From assembly GCF_040549045.1 (NCBI RefSeq), contig NZ_JBEWTB010000002.1, positions 4,948,501 through 5,012,500 of the forward strand: a DNA stretch of 64,000 bases, written 5' to 3'. Below are positions 8,247-17,920 of this stretch, piece by piece; position 1 is the stretch's first letter; each line of letters begins with the position of its first letter. A model generated the notes under the pieces. It ran no database searches and was not told the origin of the DNA. It worked only from the letters and a program-made list of their open reading frames with translations. Position numbers and translations under genes: made by a program. Source of the stretch: Endozoicomonas sp. NE40 (lineage in GTDB: Bacteria > Pseudomonadota > Gammaproteobacteria > Pseudomonadales > Endozoicomonadaceae).

Positions 8247-10231
8247 GCCTGACCTCCCGCTAATGAAGCACCCGTAGCCCGGGGCTGACTGATTTTTTTC
8301 CTGACCCGCACCCGGTAACGACGATCGGAGACTGCCAGCAACCCGCCCAGCGACATCAGGATTGATCCAAACCAGATCCAGCGAACAAAAGGCTTAACGT
8401 ACAGACGAACCGCCCAGCTGCCATCACCCAGAGGCTCTCCCAGAGCCACATACAGGTCACGAGTTAAACCTGCATTGATGCCTGCTTCCGTCATAGGCAT
8501 CTGCTGCACCACATAAAGGCGCTTCTCGGGATTCAGCACGCCAATTTCCCGACCATCACGAAACGCTGTTACACGACCATAGTCCGACACATAGTTAGGG
8601 CCGTTTTTGCGGGATACACCGTCAAACCGGAATGCATAATCCCCCACCTCAGCCATTTGACCGGGTGCCATACGCAAGTCTTTCTGAACGCTGTACCCTT
8701 CACTTAAAGCAACACCGATAAAGCAAACCGCCACACCCAGATGTGCCAGGTGCATGCCCCAGAAAGCAGGCTTGAGTTTCCTGACACCCTGTAATAAACC
8801 GGTATTGCGAGTCTTGTTCTGAATATCCCTGATCATGGCCAGCACCATCCAGAACACCAGCCCCATAGCCAGCGCTTCACTGATAAGGAACCGGCTGTCG
8901 TAAAACAGACTGAACAGCAGACCACCCAGAGCCGATACGACAAAAATCCAGCGAACCTGACTCATCAGCCACTGTGTAGAATTATGCTTCCAGTTAAGAA
9001 TGACACCAAAACCCAGCGCGAATGCAAGGATCATCGCCAGGGGTACAAACACTGTATTGAAATAAGGAGGGCCCACTGAAATCATGCCCAGATCCAGCGC
9101 ATCCAGTAACAGCGGGAACATCGTACCCAGCAAGACCGTGGCACAGCTGGCAACCAGTACTACATTGTTCACCAACAACAGCGTTTCACGGGAAAGAAGA
9201 CCAAAACGAATAGTACTGCGCACATCCGGAGCCTTGAGTGCGAACAGTGCCAGTGAAGCACCCACCACGACCAGCAAATAAATCAGAATAAACAGACCCC
9301 GGGTCGGATCACTGGCAAATGCATGAACCGATGTGAGCACACCGGAGCGAACCAGAAACGTTCCGAACAGACTGAGCGAAAACGTGGCAATCGCCAGCAG
9401 CAATGTCCAGCTTTTGAACAGCCCGCGCTTTTCAGTGACTGCCAGAGAGTGCATCAGTGCGGTGCCTGACAACCAGGGCATCAGCGATGCATTCTCAACC
9501 GGGTCCCAGAACCACCAGCCGCCCCAGCCAAGCTCGTAATAAGCCCACCAGCTGCCAACGGCAATACCAGCCGTCAGAAATACCCAGGCAACCGTCGTCC
9601 AGGGACGCGCCCAGCGAGCCCAGGCACTGTCCAGCTGACCACCGATCAGGGCTGCGATGGCAAAGGCAAAGGCTGCAGCAAAACCAACATACCCCATATA
9701 CAGCAGTGGCGGATGGATAATCATGCCAAAGTCCTGCAATAACGGGTTCAGGTCAGACCCTTCCATGGGTGGAAAGGGCAAGATACGAGTGAATGGATTT
9801 GAAGTCAGCAGGATAAACAGCAAAAAGCCAACGCTCACCATACCCAGTACTGCCAGAACCCGGGAAGACAGCACCAGCGGCAGCTTTTCGCTGCGCAGTG
9901 CAATGGCCATTCCCCAGCCCACCAGGGTCAGTATCCACAACAACAGTGAGCCTTCATGCCCACCCCAGGTAGCCGTTATCTTGTAAATAACCGGCAGCAG
10001 GGTACTGGAATTGCTGGCGACATAACTCACAGAAAAGTCATTGGTCAGAAACGCATAAACCAGGCAGATAAACGACAAAAGAACCATAAAAAACTGACCA
10101 ATGGCCAGGTTCTTTCCGGTTTGCATCCAGCGAACCTGTCCGGTAAAACTCCCGACCAGAGGCAGAATGCTTTGCAGAATCGCCAGACAGGTGGCGAGTA
10201 TCAGAGCCAGCAGGCCTAACTCAGGAATCAT
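8243..10231 (-). CDS. ccmF: Haem lyase subunit CcmF
   Basis: CcmF takes haem from holo-CcmE and attaches it to apocytochrome c. The polytopic protein (about 662 residues, many hydrophobic segments) contains the tryptophan-rich haem-handling WWD motif GWGGWWFWDPVENASLMPW and conserved histidines nearby. I chose the ATG at 10231 because a good GGAGGTGGGA site precedes it; an in-frame start 45 bases upstream would lie inside ccmE with no site. It overlaps the end of ccmE by 11 bases. Confidence 0.96.
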   Translation of the reverse strand: MIPELGLLALILATCLAILQSILPLVGSFTGQVRWMQTGKNLAIGQFFMVLLSFICLVYAFLTNDFSVSYVASNSSTLLPVIYKITATWGGHEGSLLLWILTLVGWGMAIALRSEKLPLVLSSRVLAVLGMVSVGFLLFILLTSNPFTRILPFPPMEGSDLNPLLQDFGMIIHPPLLYMGYVGFAAAFAFAIAALIGGQLDSAWARWARPWTTVAWVFLTAGIAVGSWWAYYELGWGGWWFWDPVENASLMPWLSGTALMHSLAVTEKRGLFKSWTLLLAIATFSLSLFGTFLVRSGVLTSVHAFASDPTRGLFILIYLLVVVGASLALFALKAPDVRSTIRFGLLSRETLLLVNNVVLVASCATVLLGTMFPLLLDALDLGMISVGPPYFNTVFVPLAMILAFALGFGVILNWKHNSTQWLMSQVRWIFVVSALGGLLFSLFYDSRFLISEALAMGLVFWMVLAMIRDIQNKTRNTGLLQGVRKLKPAFWGMHLAHLGVAVCFIGVALSEGYSVQKDLRMAPGQMAEVGDYAFRFDGVSRKNGPNYVSDYGRVTAFRDGREIGVLNPEKRLYVVQQMPMTEAGINAGLTRDLYVALGEPLGDGSWAVRLYVKPFVRWIWFGSILMSLGGLLAVSDRRYRVRVRKKISQPRATGASLAGGQA

Positions 10232-10673
10232 AATGCTTCCCACCTCCGGTTTCGGCATCCGACAGAGCACGTTCAACTTCTACCGGCGTATAGTTTTCAT
10301 CGTGCTTGGCAAGCAGTTCCTCGGCAACAAAGCGGCCACTATCATCCAGTGTTCCGGTGCCGACAATGCCCTGATCTTCACGGAACAGGTCAGGAAGGAT
10401 ACCGGTATACTCCACTTCAACCTCATGGGCACCGTCTGTAATCAGAAAGGAAATCAGCAGGCTGTCCGGGTCTCGCTCTACGGTACCGGAAACAACAACG
10501 CCCCCACCTCTGATGGTCTGCCCAACGGGGGCCTCTCCCCTGACCATCTCACTGGGTGAAAAAAACAGGTTAATATTTTGACTAAGGGCAAACACCACCA
10601 GTGTTGCAGCCAGAACTGCCCCCACAATCAGCAGAGAAACCAGAGTTAACCTCTGACGACTTACTCCATCCAT
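10221..10673 (-). CDS. ccmE: Haem chaperone CcmE
   Basis: CcmE binds haem covalently in the periplasm and delivers it to CcmF. The 150-residue protein has an N-terminal anchor (about 8-30), the OB-fold core with GILPDLFREDQG, and the LAKHDENYTP motif with the haem-binding His and the conserved Tyr four residues later. The start at 10673 is chosen because AGGAAG lies about 8 bases upstream; the longer frame upstream runs into ccmD. Confidence 0.96.
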   Translation of the reverse strand: MDGVSRQRLTLVSLLIVGAVLAATLVVFALSQNINLFFSPSEMVRGEAPVGQTIRGGGVVVSGTVERDPDSLLISFLITDGAHEVEVEYTGILPDLFREDQGIVGTGTLDDSGRFVAEELLAKHDENYTPVEVERALSDAETGGGKHYDS

Positions 10674-10704
10674 TTTTTTACTTCCTAAAGAACACCTAAA
10701 TGGT

Positions 10705-10872
10705 TTATGCAACAGTCTGACGAGAGAGACGACGCAGAAGTTTCTTTCGAGACAGCAGTGGCGCAATCACGTTGTACGCGATCACTGCCATGCCAATACC
10801 GTAAGTACTCCAGACATAGATACCGTGTCCATCCATATGAACAAGGCTGGAAAAACTGTCAAAATACATCAT
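10705..10872 (-). CDS. ccmD: Haem exporter subunit CcmD
   Basis: A 55-residue protein lies between ccmC and ccmE where ccmD is expected. It has the family pattern FxSFxxLVHMDGHGIYVWSTYG, one transmembrane helix (about 19-38) and a basic tail (SRKKLLRRLSRQ). CcmD helps release holo-CcmE from the CcmABC transporter. Two adjacent ATG codons (10872 and 10869) follow an AGGA site; either could be used. It overlaps nothing, with a 22-base gap after ccmC. Confidence 0.9.
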   Translation of the reverse strand: MMYFDSFSSLVHMDGHGIYVWSTYGIGMAVIAYNVIAPLLSRKKLLRRLSRQTVA

Positions 10873-10894
10873 TATTTTCCTGTGACTTCCTTTG

Positions 10895-11635
10895 TTATTG
10901 ACTGGCGATCGCTTCACGAACCCATCGGGTTTTTGCTTCTCTTTCAAGAATTTCCGTTCTCAGTCTTACCAGCATCACCACCAGAAAGAACAAGTAAAAG
11001 GCCGCAATGCTGATTAACAGCGGATACAACATTTCCGGTGCCATGGAAGGCTTTTCGGTCAGCGTTAAGGTGGCTCCCTGGTGCAGAGTGTTCCACCACT
11101 CCACGGAGTATTTGATGATGGGGATGTTGACCACGCCCACCAGTGTCAGGATGGCGCAGGCTCTGGCCTGGGCACCGGTGCCACGAATAGCGCCACGCAG
11201 GGCAATGACACCAAGGTATAAAAACAACAGAATCAACATTGAGGTTAAGCGGGCATCCCACACCCACCAGGTTCCCCAGGTCGGCTTACCCCAGATGGCA
11301 CCGGTCGCCAGCGACAGAAAGCAGAATGAGGCCCCGATGGGTGCCATGCTTTTCAAGGCCATATCGGCGAGTTTAATGCGCCAGATAAGCGTTACAGCAC
11401 CCGCCATCGCCATCATCACATAAACGGCAGAAGCCAGAAACGACGTGGGAACGTGGAGAAAGATAATGCGATAGCTGTTTCCCTGCAGGTAATCCGGTGG
11501 AGCAAATAACAGCCCCCAGATCAGACCGGTTGCCATCATTAGCGCTGCCAGAATCGCCATCCAGGGTAACCACCGGCCACTGATTTCATAAAACCATCGG
11601 GGAGAACTTAATTTGTGAAAAAACGTCCAATTCAT
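10895..11635 (-). CDS. ccmC: Haem exporter subunit CcmC
   Basis: CcmC loads haem onto CcmE. The 246-residue, six-helix membrane protein carries the tryptophan-rich WGTWWVWDARLTSML motif and flanking histidines (FLHVPTSF; EWWNTLHQGAT), which are the hallmarks of the family. Length is normal. It is 16 bases downstream of ccmB. Confidence 0.96.
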   Translation of the reverse strand: MNWTFFHKLSSPRWFYEISGRWLPWMAILAALMMATGLIWGLLFAPPDYLQGNSYRIIFLHVPTSFLASAVYVMMAMAGAVTLIWRIKLADMALKSMAPIGASFCFLSLATGAIWGKPTWGTWWVWDARLTSMLILLFLYLGVIALRGAIRGTGAQARACAILTLVGVVNIPIIKYSVEWWNTLHQGATLTLTEKPSMAPEMLYPLLISIAAFYLFFLVVMLVRLRTEILEREAKTRWVREAIASQ

Positions 11636-11651
11636 TACTTTTACTTACATC

Positions 11652-12383
11652 TCAGCCATCAACCACAACACGCAATGCACCGGCAATTGCCAGCGGTGCC
11701 AGACACAGCCCGGCCATTAGCAAAGCCCCCATCCACAACAGGTGTCCGGTATAGGGCATGCCTGCCATTGCGTTCTGAATTGCACCCGTACCAAAAATAA
11801 GGGTGGGAATATAAAGAGGAAGGGACAACAGCGTCAGCAGCACACCACCACGCTGTACCCGAACCGTCAGAGCTGCACCAATCGCGCCAGTGAGACTCAT
11901 GAGAGGCGTACCGATTAACAGTGTCAGAAACAGTGCCGGAAAAGCCTGTGCTGGCAGGTGCAGCATCAGCCCTAATACCGGAGCCATCAACAGCAGTGCA
12001 ACCCCCGTAGTCAGCCAGTGCGCCACCACTTTCGCCAGAACGAGCAACGGCAAAGGATGGGGAGACAGAAGCAACTGCTCAAGGGAGCCGTCATCGTGAT
12101 CACTTTTGAACAGGGAATCCAGAGAAAGCAACACCGCCAGCAGCGCACCAATCCAGACAATTCCGCCTGCCAGCTGTGACAATACTTCTTTCTGTGGCGC
12201 GATACCCATTGGAAACAGGCTTGCCACCATCAGATAAAAAGCCACTGGATTCAGGGTTTGCCCCGGAGTACGAAAGGCCAGAGTGAGGTCACGTCGAATC
12301 AGAAATAAAAATGCCCTGCGACCGTTCAGGGATTCACGGGAAGGGTTTGACGCTATTTTACCGGAAGTCGCACTCATACTCAT
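11652..12383 (-). CDS. ccmB: Haem exporter permease CcmB
   Basis: This 243-residue protein has six predicted membrane helices after a basic N-terminus. The family's FLFLIRRDLTLAFR start and the cytoplasmic DHDDGSLEQLLLSP motif (about 90-103) are present. It is the membrane partner of the CcmA ATPase. The ATG overlaps the ccmA stop by four bases. The N-terminus (about 20 residues) is longer than usual; a second start at 12377 is possible. Confidence 0.94.
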   Translation of the reverse strand: MSMSATSGKIASNPSRESLNGRRAFLFLIRRDLTLAFRTPGQTLNPVAFYLMVASLFPMGIAPQKEVLSQLAGGIVWIGALLAVLLSLDSLFKSDHDDGSLEQLLLSPHPLPLLVLAKVVAHWLTTGVALLLMAPVLGLMLHLPAQAFPALFLTLLIGTPLMSLTGAIGAALTVRVQRGGVLLTLLSLPLYIPTLIFGTGAIQNAMAGMPYTGHLLWMGALLMAGLCLAPLAIAGALRVVVDG

Positions 12384-13066
12384 AAGAACACATCCTCTTT
12401 GTCCTCGTGAGCATTGCCAGATTCGGCAGGCACATAGTCATCCAGCCTGATTTTGCGAACCCTGCCTGACAGGTCCGACAATACCTGGTCCGACAATGCC
12501 TGATGACTGGTAATAATTACCATCCCTTTATTGGTAACATGCTTTGCCAGCAGTCGTTCCAGCCATTGGATGCCGTGATAGTCGATGGCTGTGAAAGGCT
12601 CATCCAGAATCCAGAGCAGCGCATTGCTGACACTTAAATCTGCCAGCGCCACCCGCCGATGCTGCCCCGCTGACAGGTGACCACAGGGCGTGTCTTCATA
12701 CCCGCCAAGATTCACCTGCTTCAGTGCTTCAATAATACTCTGTTCGTTACAGTGCTCATTTCTCAGGCTGCTGCGCCAGAGGATATTCTCCACCGGTGTC
12801 AGCTCCACCTTGATAGCGGGCTTGTGTCCAAAATAAAAAGATGACAGCCGGAAGTCTGCATAGTCACGGCTCAGTGGCTTTCCTTTCCAGAAAATACTCC
12901 CCCGATAATCGTTGGAAAGGCCTGCCAGAATTTTTAGCAGTGTCGTTTTTCCGGTGCCGTTTCCACCTTCAACCTGAAGCAATTCAGCGGGAGATAATGT
13001 TATAGAGAGATGCCGAAAGAGTGTTCTGTCATCTCTTTCGCACCCAAGATCCATAAGTTCAAGCAA
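12380..13066 (-). CDS. ccmA: Haem exporter ATP-binding protein CcmA
   Basis: This 228-residue ABC ATPase has Walker A GGNGTGKTTL (about 34-43), signature LSAGQHRRVALA (about 131-142), Walker B LLWILDEPF and an H-loop region (ITSHQAL). It is the first gene of a nine-gene operon (ccmABCDEFGHI), all on the minus strand, most of them overlapping. An FNR-like site lies about 120 bases upstream. Confidence 0.95.
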   Translation of the reverse strand: MLELMDLGCERDDRTLFRHLSITLSPAELLQVEGGNGTGKTTLLKILAGLSNDYRGSIFWKGKPLSRDYADFRLSSFYFGHKPAIKVELTPVENILWRSSLRNEHCNEQSIIEALKQVNLGGYEDTPCGHLSAGQHRRVALADLSVSNALLWILDEPFTAIDYHGIQWLERLLAKHVTNKGMVIITSHQALSDQVLSDLSGRVRKIRLDDYVPAESGNAHEDKEDVFL

Positions 13067-13183
13067 CTGGTAATCCTTGAATTAACGATTTAATGCAGGC
13101 TTATTTGTAGTAAATTGTGCCCATTTTATTTGCCACCCAATCCAGACTTTGCACAAAACTACAACTCAACTGTCTTTAATGCC

Positions 13184-13197
13184 GTGATTTGTATCAA
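13184..13197. promoter_or_regulatory. FNR/ANR-like site upstream of ccmA
   Basis: The sequence GTGATttgtATCAA matches the FNR consensus TTGATnnnnATCAA at nine of ten conserved bases. It is centred about 124 bases before the ccmA start, a workable distance for activation of the ccm operon under oxygen limitation. A CRP-type reading is possible too. Confidence 0.5.
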
Positions 13198-13317
13198 GAA
13201 ATACGCCAGCCCCACCACCGATTTTCCGATCAGGCACTATTGATTCTGAGCCGGGGTGATTTTATTCACCCCGTAAACACTTTATACCCATCAGACTTTC
13301 AAACCCCGTTATGAACA

Positions 13318-13358
13318 AGCCATTTGAGCCCAACACAGAATATTGAACTCAAATGGCT
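13318..13358 (-). terminator. Hairpin downstream of napC
   Basis: A perfect 11-bp stem (13318-13328 with 13348-13358, loop of 19) begins 34 bases after the napC stop on the minus strand. There is no T-run, so it may stabilise the 3' end of the nap mRNA or need Rho. A second hairpin (ggggtga/tcacccc, 13253-13272) follows further on. Confidence 0.4.
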
Positions 13359-13391
13359 GCACAACAGGAGATTTTGAAAGTGCGATTGGTA

Positions 13392-13979
13392 TTAGTTCCA
13401 GTCTTTCACATCAGTCATAATTGGAAGTTCATGGGCTATCCCTTTGTGACACTGGATACAGGTTTCCCCGTTTTCCTGTGCCATGGTATGAGCCTTCTGA
13501 GCCACTCTGGACTGCAATGACAGATCCATTGCACTTTCGGTATGACAGGCACGGCACTCCTGAGAGTCATTCGCCATCATGCGATCCCATTCACGCTCGG
13601 CCATTGCACGCCGATGAGCGTTGAACTTTTCCGGTGTGTCCACCTTACCCGTCAGGTGCGCCCAGACTTCTTTGCTGGCCTGCACTTTGCGTAGCATGGC
13701 CGGACCAAAGTCAGCAGGCATATGACAACTGGCACAATCTGCCTGAACACCTGAAGCATTACTATAGTGGGCCGTCGCCTGATATTCCGGATAAGCGTCA
13801 TCGGTATGACAGCTGACACAGAACTCCATGCTGTTGGTGTAGTCCATCACCGCAGTATATGTGCCCTGAAACACCAGCGCAGCCGCAAAACCAAAAGCCA
13901 GCAGCACGCCCATGGAGATTTTGCCGGATGGGCTGCGAAGCAGAGTCCAGCAACGTTTTATCAACGATTCCTTTGCCAT
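13392..13979 (-). CDS. napC: Tetrahaem quinol dehydrogenase NapC
   Basis: NapC passes electrons from membrane quinol to the periplasmic NapAB. The 195-residue protein has an N-terminal membrane helix (about 20-42) and haem motifs CVSCH (54-58), CASCH (82-86), CRACH (142-146) and CIQCH (174-178). It ends the napFDABC operon, 10 bases after napB. It is similar to the tetrahaem protein at 4926-5534, and the two could serve either reductase. Confidence 0.95.
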   Translation of the reverse strand: MAKESLIKRCWTLLRSPSGKISMGVLLAFGFAAALVFQGTYTAVMDYTNSMEFCVSCHTDDAYPEYQATAHYSNASGVQADCASCHMPADFGPAMLRKVQASKEVWAHLTGKVDTPEKFNAHRRAMAEREWDRMMANDSQECRACHTESAMDLSLQSRVAQKAHTMAQENGETCIQCHKGIAHELPIMTDVKDWN

Positions 13980-13989
13980 GAATCTCTCC

Positions 13990-14451
13990 TTACGGCTTTA
14001 ATGACTGAACCGGCTCGAAGGTGTTTTCCTTCAATGGTTTCGAGTCATGCTGAGGCACGTGGCAGGCCAGACAGAAATAACGGTCCGGGGAAACAGCCGA
14101 CAGCTGTTCACCATCGCGGTTCTTGTAATGGGACACCGCAATTCGGGTTGCGCCCCACTTGCTGGCGTTGTTGGAACTGTGGCACTGCAGGCAGGTATTG
14201 GCATTCAGATCAGTCTGGGAGCGATCAATCTGGTGCGGCACCAGCGGTGGCATTTCCACAAATTCCAGATCGTAACGCTTGCCTTCAATGACTTTTGCCA
14301 TTAGCTCCGCAGGTGCTTCTTCACTAATGTTGACACTGCGAAGGGATTCCAGCCCACCCAGCTCATCGGTGTTGACAAAATCAGCCACCGCCATACTGCT
14401 GACCGCTGTAGCCAGCGCTAGACTCAATAGTTTTTTCATTGTCTGTTTCAC
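13990..14451 (-). CDS. napB: Dihaem cytochrome subunit NapB of periplasmic nitrate reductase
   Basis: The 153-residue protein has a signal peptide (about 1-23) and two haem motifs, CLQCH (87-91) and CLACH (127-131). Conserved NapB text such as PPLVPHQID precedes the first haem. It forms the electron-input subunit of the NapAB heterodimer and is translated between napA and napC. Confidence 0.95.
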   Translation of the reverse strand: MKQTMKKLLSLALATAVSSMAVADFVNTDELGGLESLRSVNISEEAPAELMAKVIEGKRYDLEFVEMPPLVPHQIDRSQTDLNANTCLQCHSSNNASKWGATRIAVSHYKNRDGEQLSAVSPDRYFCLACHVPQHDSKPLKENTFEPVQSLKP

Positions 14452-14512
14452 TCTTGATCTTCTGCGAAGGCTTCCGGCATTACGAAACCGGAAGTCTTAC
14501 AAATTCCCCGAA

Positions 14513-17017
14513 TCAGGCTTTTACCACTTTCACGGCGGTTTTCTTGAAGTCAGTTTCCCGGGACAACGGGTCGGTTGCGTCGACCAGCAGTTTGTTCACC
14601 AGCTGTTTCGCATCGAAAAACGCCATATAGGTCAGACCTTTCGGCATGCGGTTACGCCCCTTGGTTTCTACACGGGTGCGCACTTCGCCGTAACGGGAAA
14701 TTACCTTGATTTCATCACCCCGGCGCAGACCACGTTCTGAGGCATCGTCAGGATGCATAAACAGTTGTGCGTCGGGGTAAGAGCGATGCAGTTCCGGTAC
14801 GCGGCGGGTCATGGAGCCGGAATGCCAGTGCTCCAATACTCGTCCGGTAGACAACCACAGGTCGTATTCTTCATCCGGAGACTCGTGCGGTGGCTCGTAC
14901 GGCAGGGCAAAAATCCAGGCCTTGCCATCGGGCTTACCGTAGAAATTAAAACCTTCACCTTCTTTCACGTAGCTGTCATAGCCTTCGCGGTAACGCCACA
15001 GGGTTTCTTCGCCATTCACCACCGGCCAGCGTTTACCGCGGGTCTGGTGATACACTTCAAAGTCTGCCAGGTCGTGTGCCTTGCCTCGACCAAAGGCGGC
15101 GTACTCTTCGTACAGACCTTTGTGGACGTAGAATCCAAAATCACGGGATTCCTGATTCAGACGTTCTTCGGGTATTTCATCCAATGAGAATTCATTTGCC
15201 TTACCGTTGGCGTACAGTACCTCGAACAGGGTCTTGCCACGCAGATGAGGGACTTTTTCCAGCAGTTCGTCCGACCACACTTCTTCCACTTTGAAACGTT
15301 TGGAGAACTCCATCAGCTGCCACAGGTCGGAACGGGACTCACCCGGCGGCTGCACCTGCTGATACCACATCTGGGTACGACGTTCGGCATTACCGTAGGC
15401 ACCTTCCTTTTCAACCCACATGGCGGTTGGCAGAATCAGGTCGGCAGCCTGTCCGGTTACGGTCGGGTAGGGGTCAGAGACAACAATAAAGTTGTCCGGA
15501 TTGCGATAGCCCGGCAAACTCTCGTTGTTAATATTGGGCGCTGTCTGCATATTGTTGGTACACATCACCCAGTACGCATTCAGCTTGCCATCCTTCAGCA
15601 TCCGGTTCTGCAACACTGCATGATATCCAACGGTTCCCGGTATGGTGCCTTCCGGCAGCTGCCAGATTTTCTCAGCCATGTCACGGTGTGCTTTGTTATT
15701 CACCACCATGTCAGCTGGCAGACGATGGGCAAAGGTGCCGACTTCACGGGCAGTACCACAGGCAGAAGGTTGTCCCGTCAGGGAGAACGGACCGTTACCG
15801 GGCTCGGAAATTTTGCCGGTCAGCAGGTGGATGTTGTAAATCAGGTTGTTCATCCACACACCACGGGTGTGCTGGTTAACCCCCATGGTCCACAGGGACA
15901 CCACTTTTACCCCGGGATCGGCATACAGTTTTGCCAGTTCTTCCAGGTTTTGTTCCGGTACGCCAGACAGTTTGGAGACTTTCTCAACGGTGTAGTCGCT
16001 GACAAACCCGGCATATTCTTCAAACGACATAGGTGTTGAATCACCATTGCCCGGGTTAGCCGCTTTTTTCTCCAGCTCATGATCCGGACGCAGGCCATAA
16101 CCGATATCGGTGACACCACGACGGAAGTGGGTGTGCTTTTTAACAAACTCTTCGTTCACACTGCCGGACTGAATGATGTAGTTGGCAATGTAGTTACCAA
16201 TGGCAAGATCCGTCTGCGGTGTGAAAATAATGGAGTTGTCGGACAGTTCAAAAGAACGGTGTTTGTAAGTGGACATCACCGCCACTTTGACATGGGGGTA
16301 CCCCAGACGGCGGGCGGTAAGACGTGCCCAGAGTACCGGGTGCATTTCAGCCATATTGGCACCCCAGAGTACAAAGGCATCGGCGTGTTCAAAGTCGTCG
16401 TAGCAACCCATTGGCTCGTCCATGCCGAAGGTACGCATAAAGCCCACCACGGCAGAAGCCATACAGTGTCGTGCATTAGGATCGATATGGTTGGAACGGA
16501 AGCCAGCCTTCATCAATTTGGCAGCTGCATAACCCTCCCAGACTGTCCACTGTCCGGAACCGAACATGCCGACTGCTGGCATCTCATCAGAATTGCGGCT
16601 TTTGGCGATAGCCGCTTTCCACTTCTCCGCCATGATATCAAATGCCTGATCCCAGCTGATCGGCGTAAAATCACCGTTCTTGTCGAACTGGCCGTTCTTC
16701 ATAAGCAGCAGCGGTGTTTGAATACGATCCTTGCCGTACATAATCTTGGACAGGAAGTAACCCTTGATACACGTCATACCCCGGTTGACCGGAGATTCCG
16801 GATCGGCCTGAGTCGCCACTACCCGACCATTCTGGGTACCTACCAGCACCGAACAGCCAGTACCACAGAAACGGCATGGGGCTTTGTCCCACTTAACTTC
16901 GGAATCCTTGCTGCTGGCAATCAGCTGGCTGGCAGAAGCCGGTATACTGACCCCGGCTGCCGCAGCGGTGGCAGCAACGGCGCTGCTTTTAATAAAGTCA
17001 CGACGACTTTGTTTCAT
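14513..17017 (-). CDS. napA: Periplasmic nitrate reductase catalytic subunit NapA
   Basis: NapA reduces nitrate to nitrite at a molybdenum bis-MGD centre. The 834-residue protein starts with a twin-arginine signal (SRRDFIK at 4-10). A [4Fe-4S] site is formed by C48, C51, C55 and C83, and the Mo-coordinating cysteine is C185 in NARHCMASA. Length and domain order match the family. It would be exported folded by Tat with the help of NapD, encoded just upstream. Confidence 0.97.
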   Translation of the reverse strand: MKQSRRDFIKSSAVAATAAAAGVSIPASASQLIASSKDSEVKWDKAPCRFCGTGCSVLVGTQNGRVVATQADPESPVNRGMTCIKGYFLSKIMYGKDRIQTPLLLMKNGQFDKNGDFTPISWDQAFDIMAEKWKAAIAKSRNSDEMPAVGMFGSGQWTVWEGYAAAKLMKAGFRSNHIDPNARHCMASAVVGFMRTFGMDEPMGCYDDFEHADAFVLWGANMAEMHPVLWARLTARRLGYPHVKVAVMSTYKHRSFELSDNSIIFTPQTDLAIGNYIANYIIQSGSVNEEFVKKHTHFRRGVTDIGYGLRPDHELEKKAANPGNGDSTPMSFEEYAGFVSDYTVEKVSKLSGVPEQNLEELAKLYADPGVKVVSLWTMGVNQHTRGVWMNNLIYNIHLLTGKISEPGNGPFSLTGQPSACGTAREVGTFAHRLPADMVVNNKAHRDMAEKIWQLPEGTIPGTVGYHAVLQNRMLKDGKLNAYWVMCTNNMQTAPNINNESLPGYRNPDNFIVVSDPYPTVTGQAADLILPTAMWVEKEGAYGNAERRTQMWYQQVQPPGESRSDLWQLMEFSKRFKVEEVWSDELLEKVPHLRGKTLFEVLYANGKANEFSLDEIPEERLNQESRDFGFYVHKGLYEEYAAFGRGKAHDLADFEVYHQTRGKRWPVVNGEETLWRYREGYDSYVKEGEGFNFYGKPDGKAWIFALPYEPPHESPDEEYDLWLSTGRVLEHWHSGSMTRRVPELHRSYPDAQLFMHPDDASERGLRRGDEIKVISRYGEVRTRVETKGRNRMPKGLTYMAFFDAKQLVNKLLVDATDPLSRETDFKKTAVKVVKA

Positions 17018-17051
17018 GTTTCACTCCCTGAGTAGTGACGTTATTTCGAAT

Positions 17052-17330
17052 TCAGTCTTCAGTTCCCTGATGGGAATACACCAGTGCGGCAGACATCACA
17101 CCCTGCGTCTGGTTAATACGGCTGATCGTATCGATCATGATTTTCTCGCCAGTCTGTTCCTCAATGGTGACTACCAGCTTCCCTGCCGGGTCTGTTTCGT
17201 GTACCTCAACACCGGCAAAACCATTCAAAATTTCTGTGACACTGGCACAGCACTCTGGCCGTGTGTGAACCAACAGCCCTGCAATGGTGAAAGCTTTGTC
17301 GTTGACAGGATCGATATTAGAGTGCTTCAT
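17052..17330 (-). CDS. napD: NapA-specific Tat chaperone NapD
   Basis: This 92-residue cytoplasmic protein binds the twin-arginine signal of NapA to prevent early export. It has the short ferredoxin-like fold pattern of NapD with the N-terminal IAGLLVHTRPE motif. It sits between napF and napA and overlaps the napF end by 14 bases. Confidence 0.92.
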   Translation of the reverse strand: MKHSNIDPVNDKAFTIAGLLVHTRPECCASVTEILNGFAGVEVHETDPAGKLVVTIEEQTGEKIMIDTISRINQTQGVMSAALVYSHQGTED

Positions 17331-17850
17331 GGGTGTCGTTCTGTTTCAGCTCTATGGCAATAACAGGGCAGGATGATGAGCATTCACCGCAGCCCCGACA
17401 TAAATCGGTATTAACATCAGGTTCAGCCATACCATTCGCCCGCAACCGGAACTCAATCACTTCGTCGTCACAGGTTTCTGCACAGGTACGACAATAAACG
17501 CCTGCTTTCGCCAGACAGGCTTCTCCTATCACTGGCTTAAGTGTCCAGGGGCTTTTCGCAGAATCTGTTAAAGCACCCACCGTACAGGCTTTCTGGCATT
17601 CACCGCAGAAGTTGCAGGACGCCCTGGAAAAATCGACTTCAGGAAAACCACCACTGCCTTTTTTCAGCAAACCGTTTGGGCAGCGTTCAATGCATTCGGT
17701 ACAACGAATACAGGTATCGAGAAAGATGTTCTCGCTGATACTCCAGGGCGGACGAACAGGTTTTTCCTGATTAAACCTGCCCCGTAAAAACCGACGGCGG
17801 GACAGACTGGTTTGTGACTTCATGGTGTTGATACTGAATATTTTGTTCAT
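17317..17850 (-). CDS. napF: Ferredoxin-type protein NapF
   Basis: This 177-residue cytoplasmic iron-sulfur protein has three clear cysteine clusters, CIRCTECIERCP (about 47-58), CNFCGECQKAC (about 79-89) and CRGCGECSSSCP (about 155-166), plus an extra CRTC pair. An RRRFLRGRF segment lies near the N-terminus, as in other NapF proteins. It is thought to help mature NapA. No strong ribosome-binding site precedes the first ATG (17850); a start at 17823 is also possible. It is the first gene of napFDABC. Confidence 0.9.
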   Translation of the reverse strand: MNKIFSINTMKSQTSLSRRRFLRGRFNQEKPVRPPWSISENIFLDTCIRCTECIERCPNGLLKKGSGGFPEVDFSRASCNFCGECQKACTVGALTDSAKSPWTLKPVIGEACLAKAGVYCRTCAETCDDEVIEFRLRANGMAEPDVNTDLCRGCGECSSSCPVIAIELKQNDTHEAL

Positions 17851-17920
17851 ATCTTAATAAGTTAAAAAAACCATAAAAGACCTGAAAAGCGCGTCATGAT
17901 TAGGGGGTAATACCCAGCCA

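Noticed and set aside
15245..17035. Long plus-strand open frames across napA
   Set aside because: They are shadows of napA, which carries all expected motifs on the minus strand.
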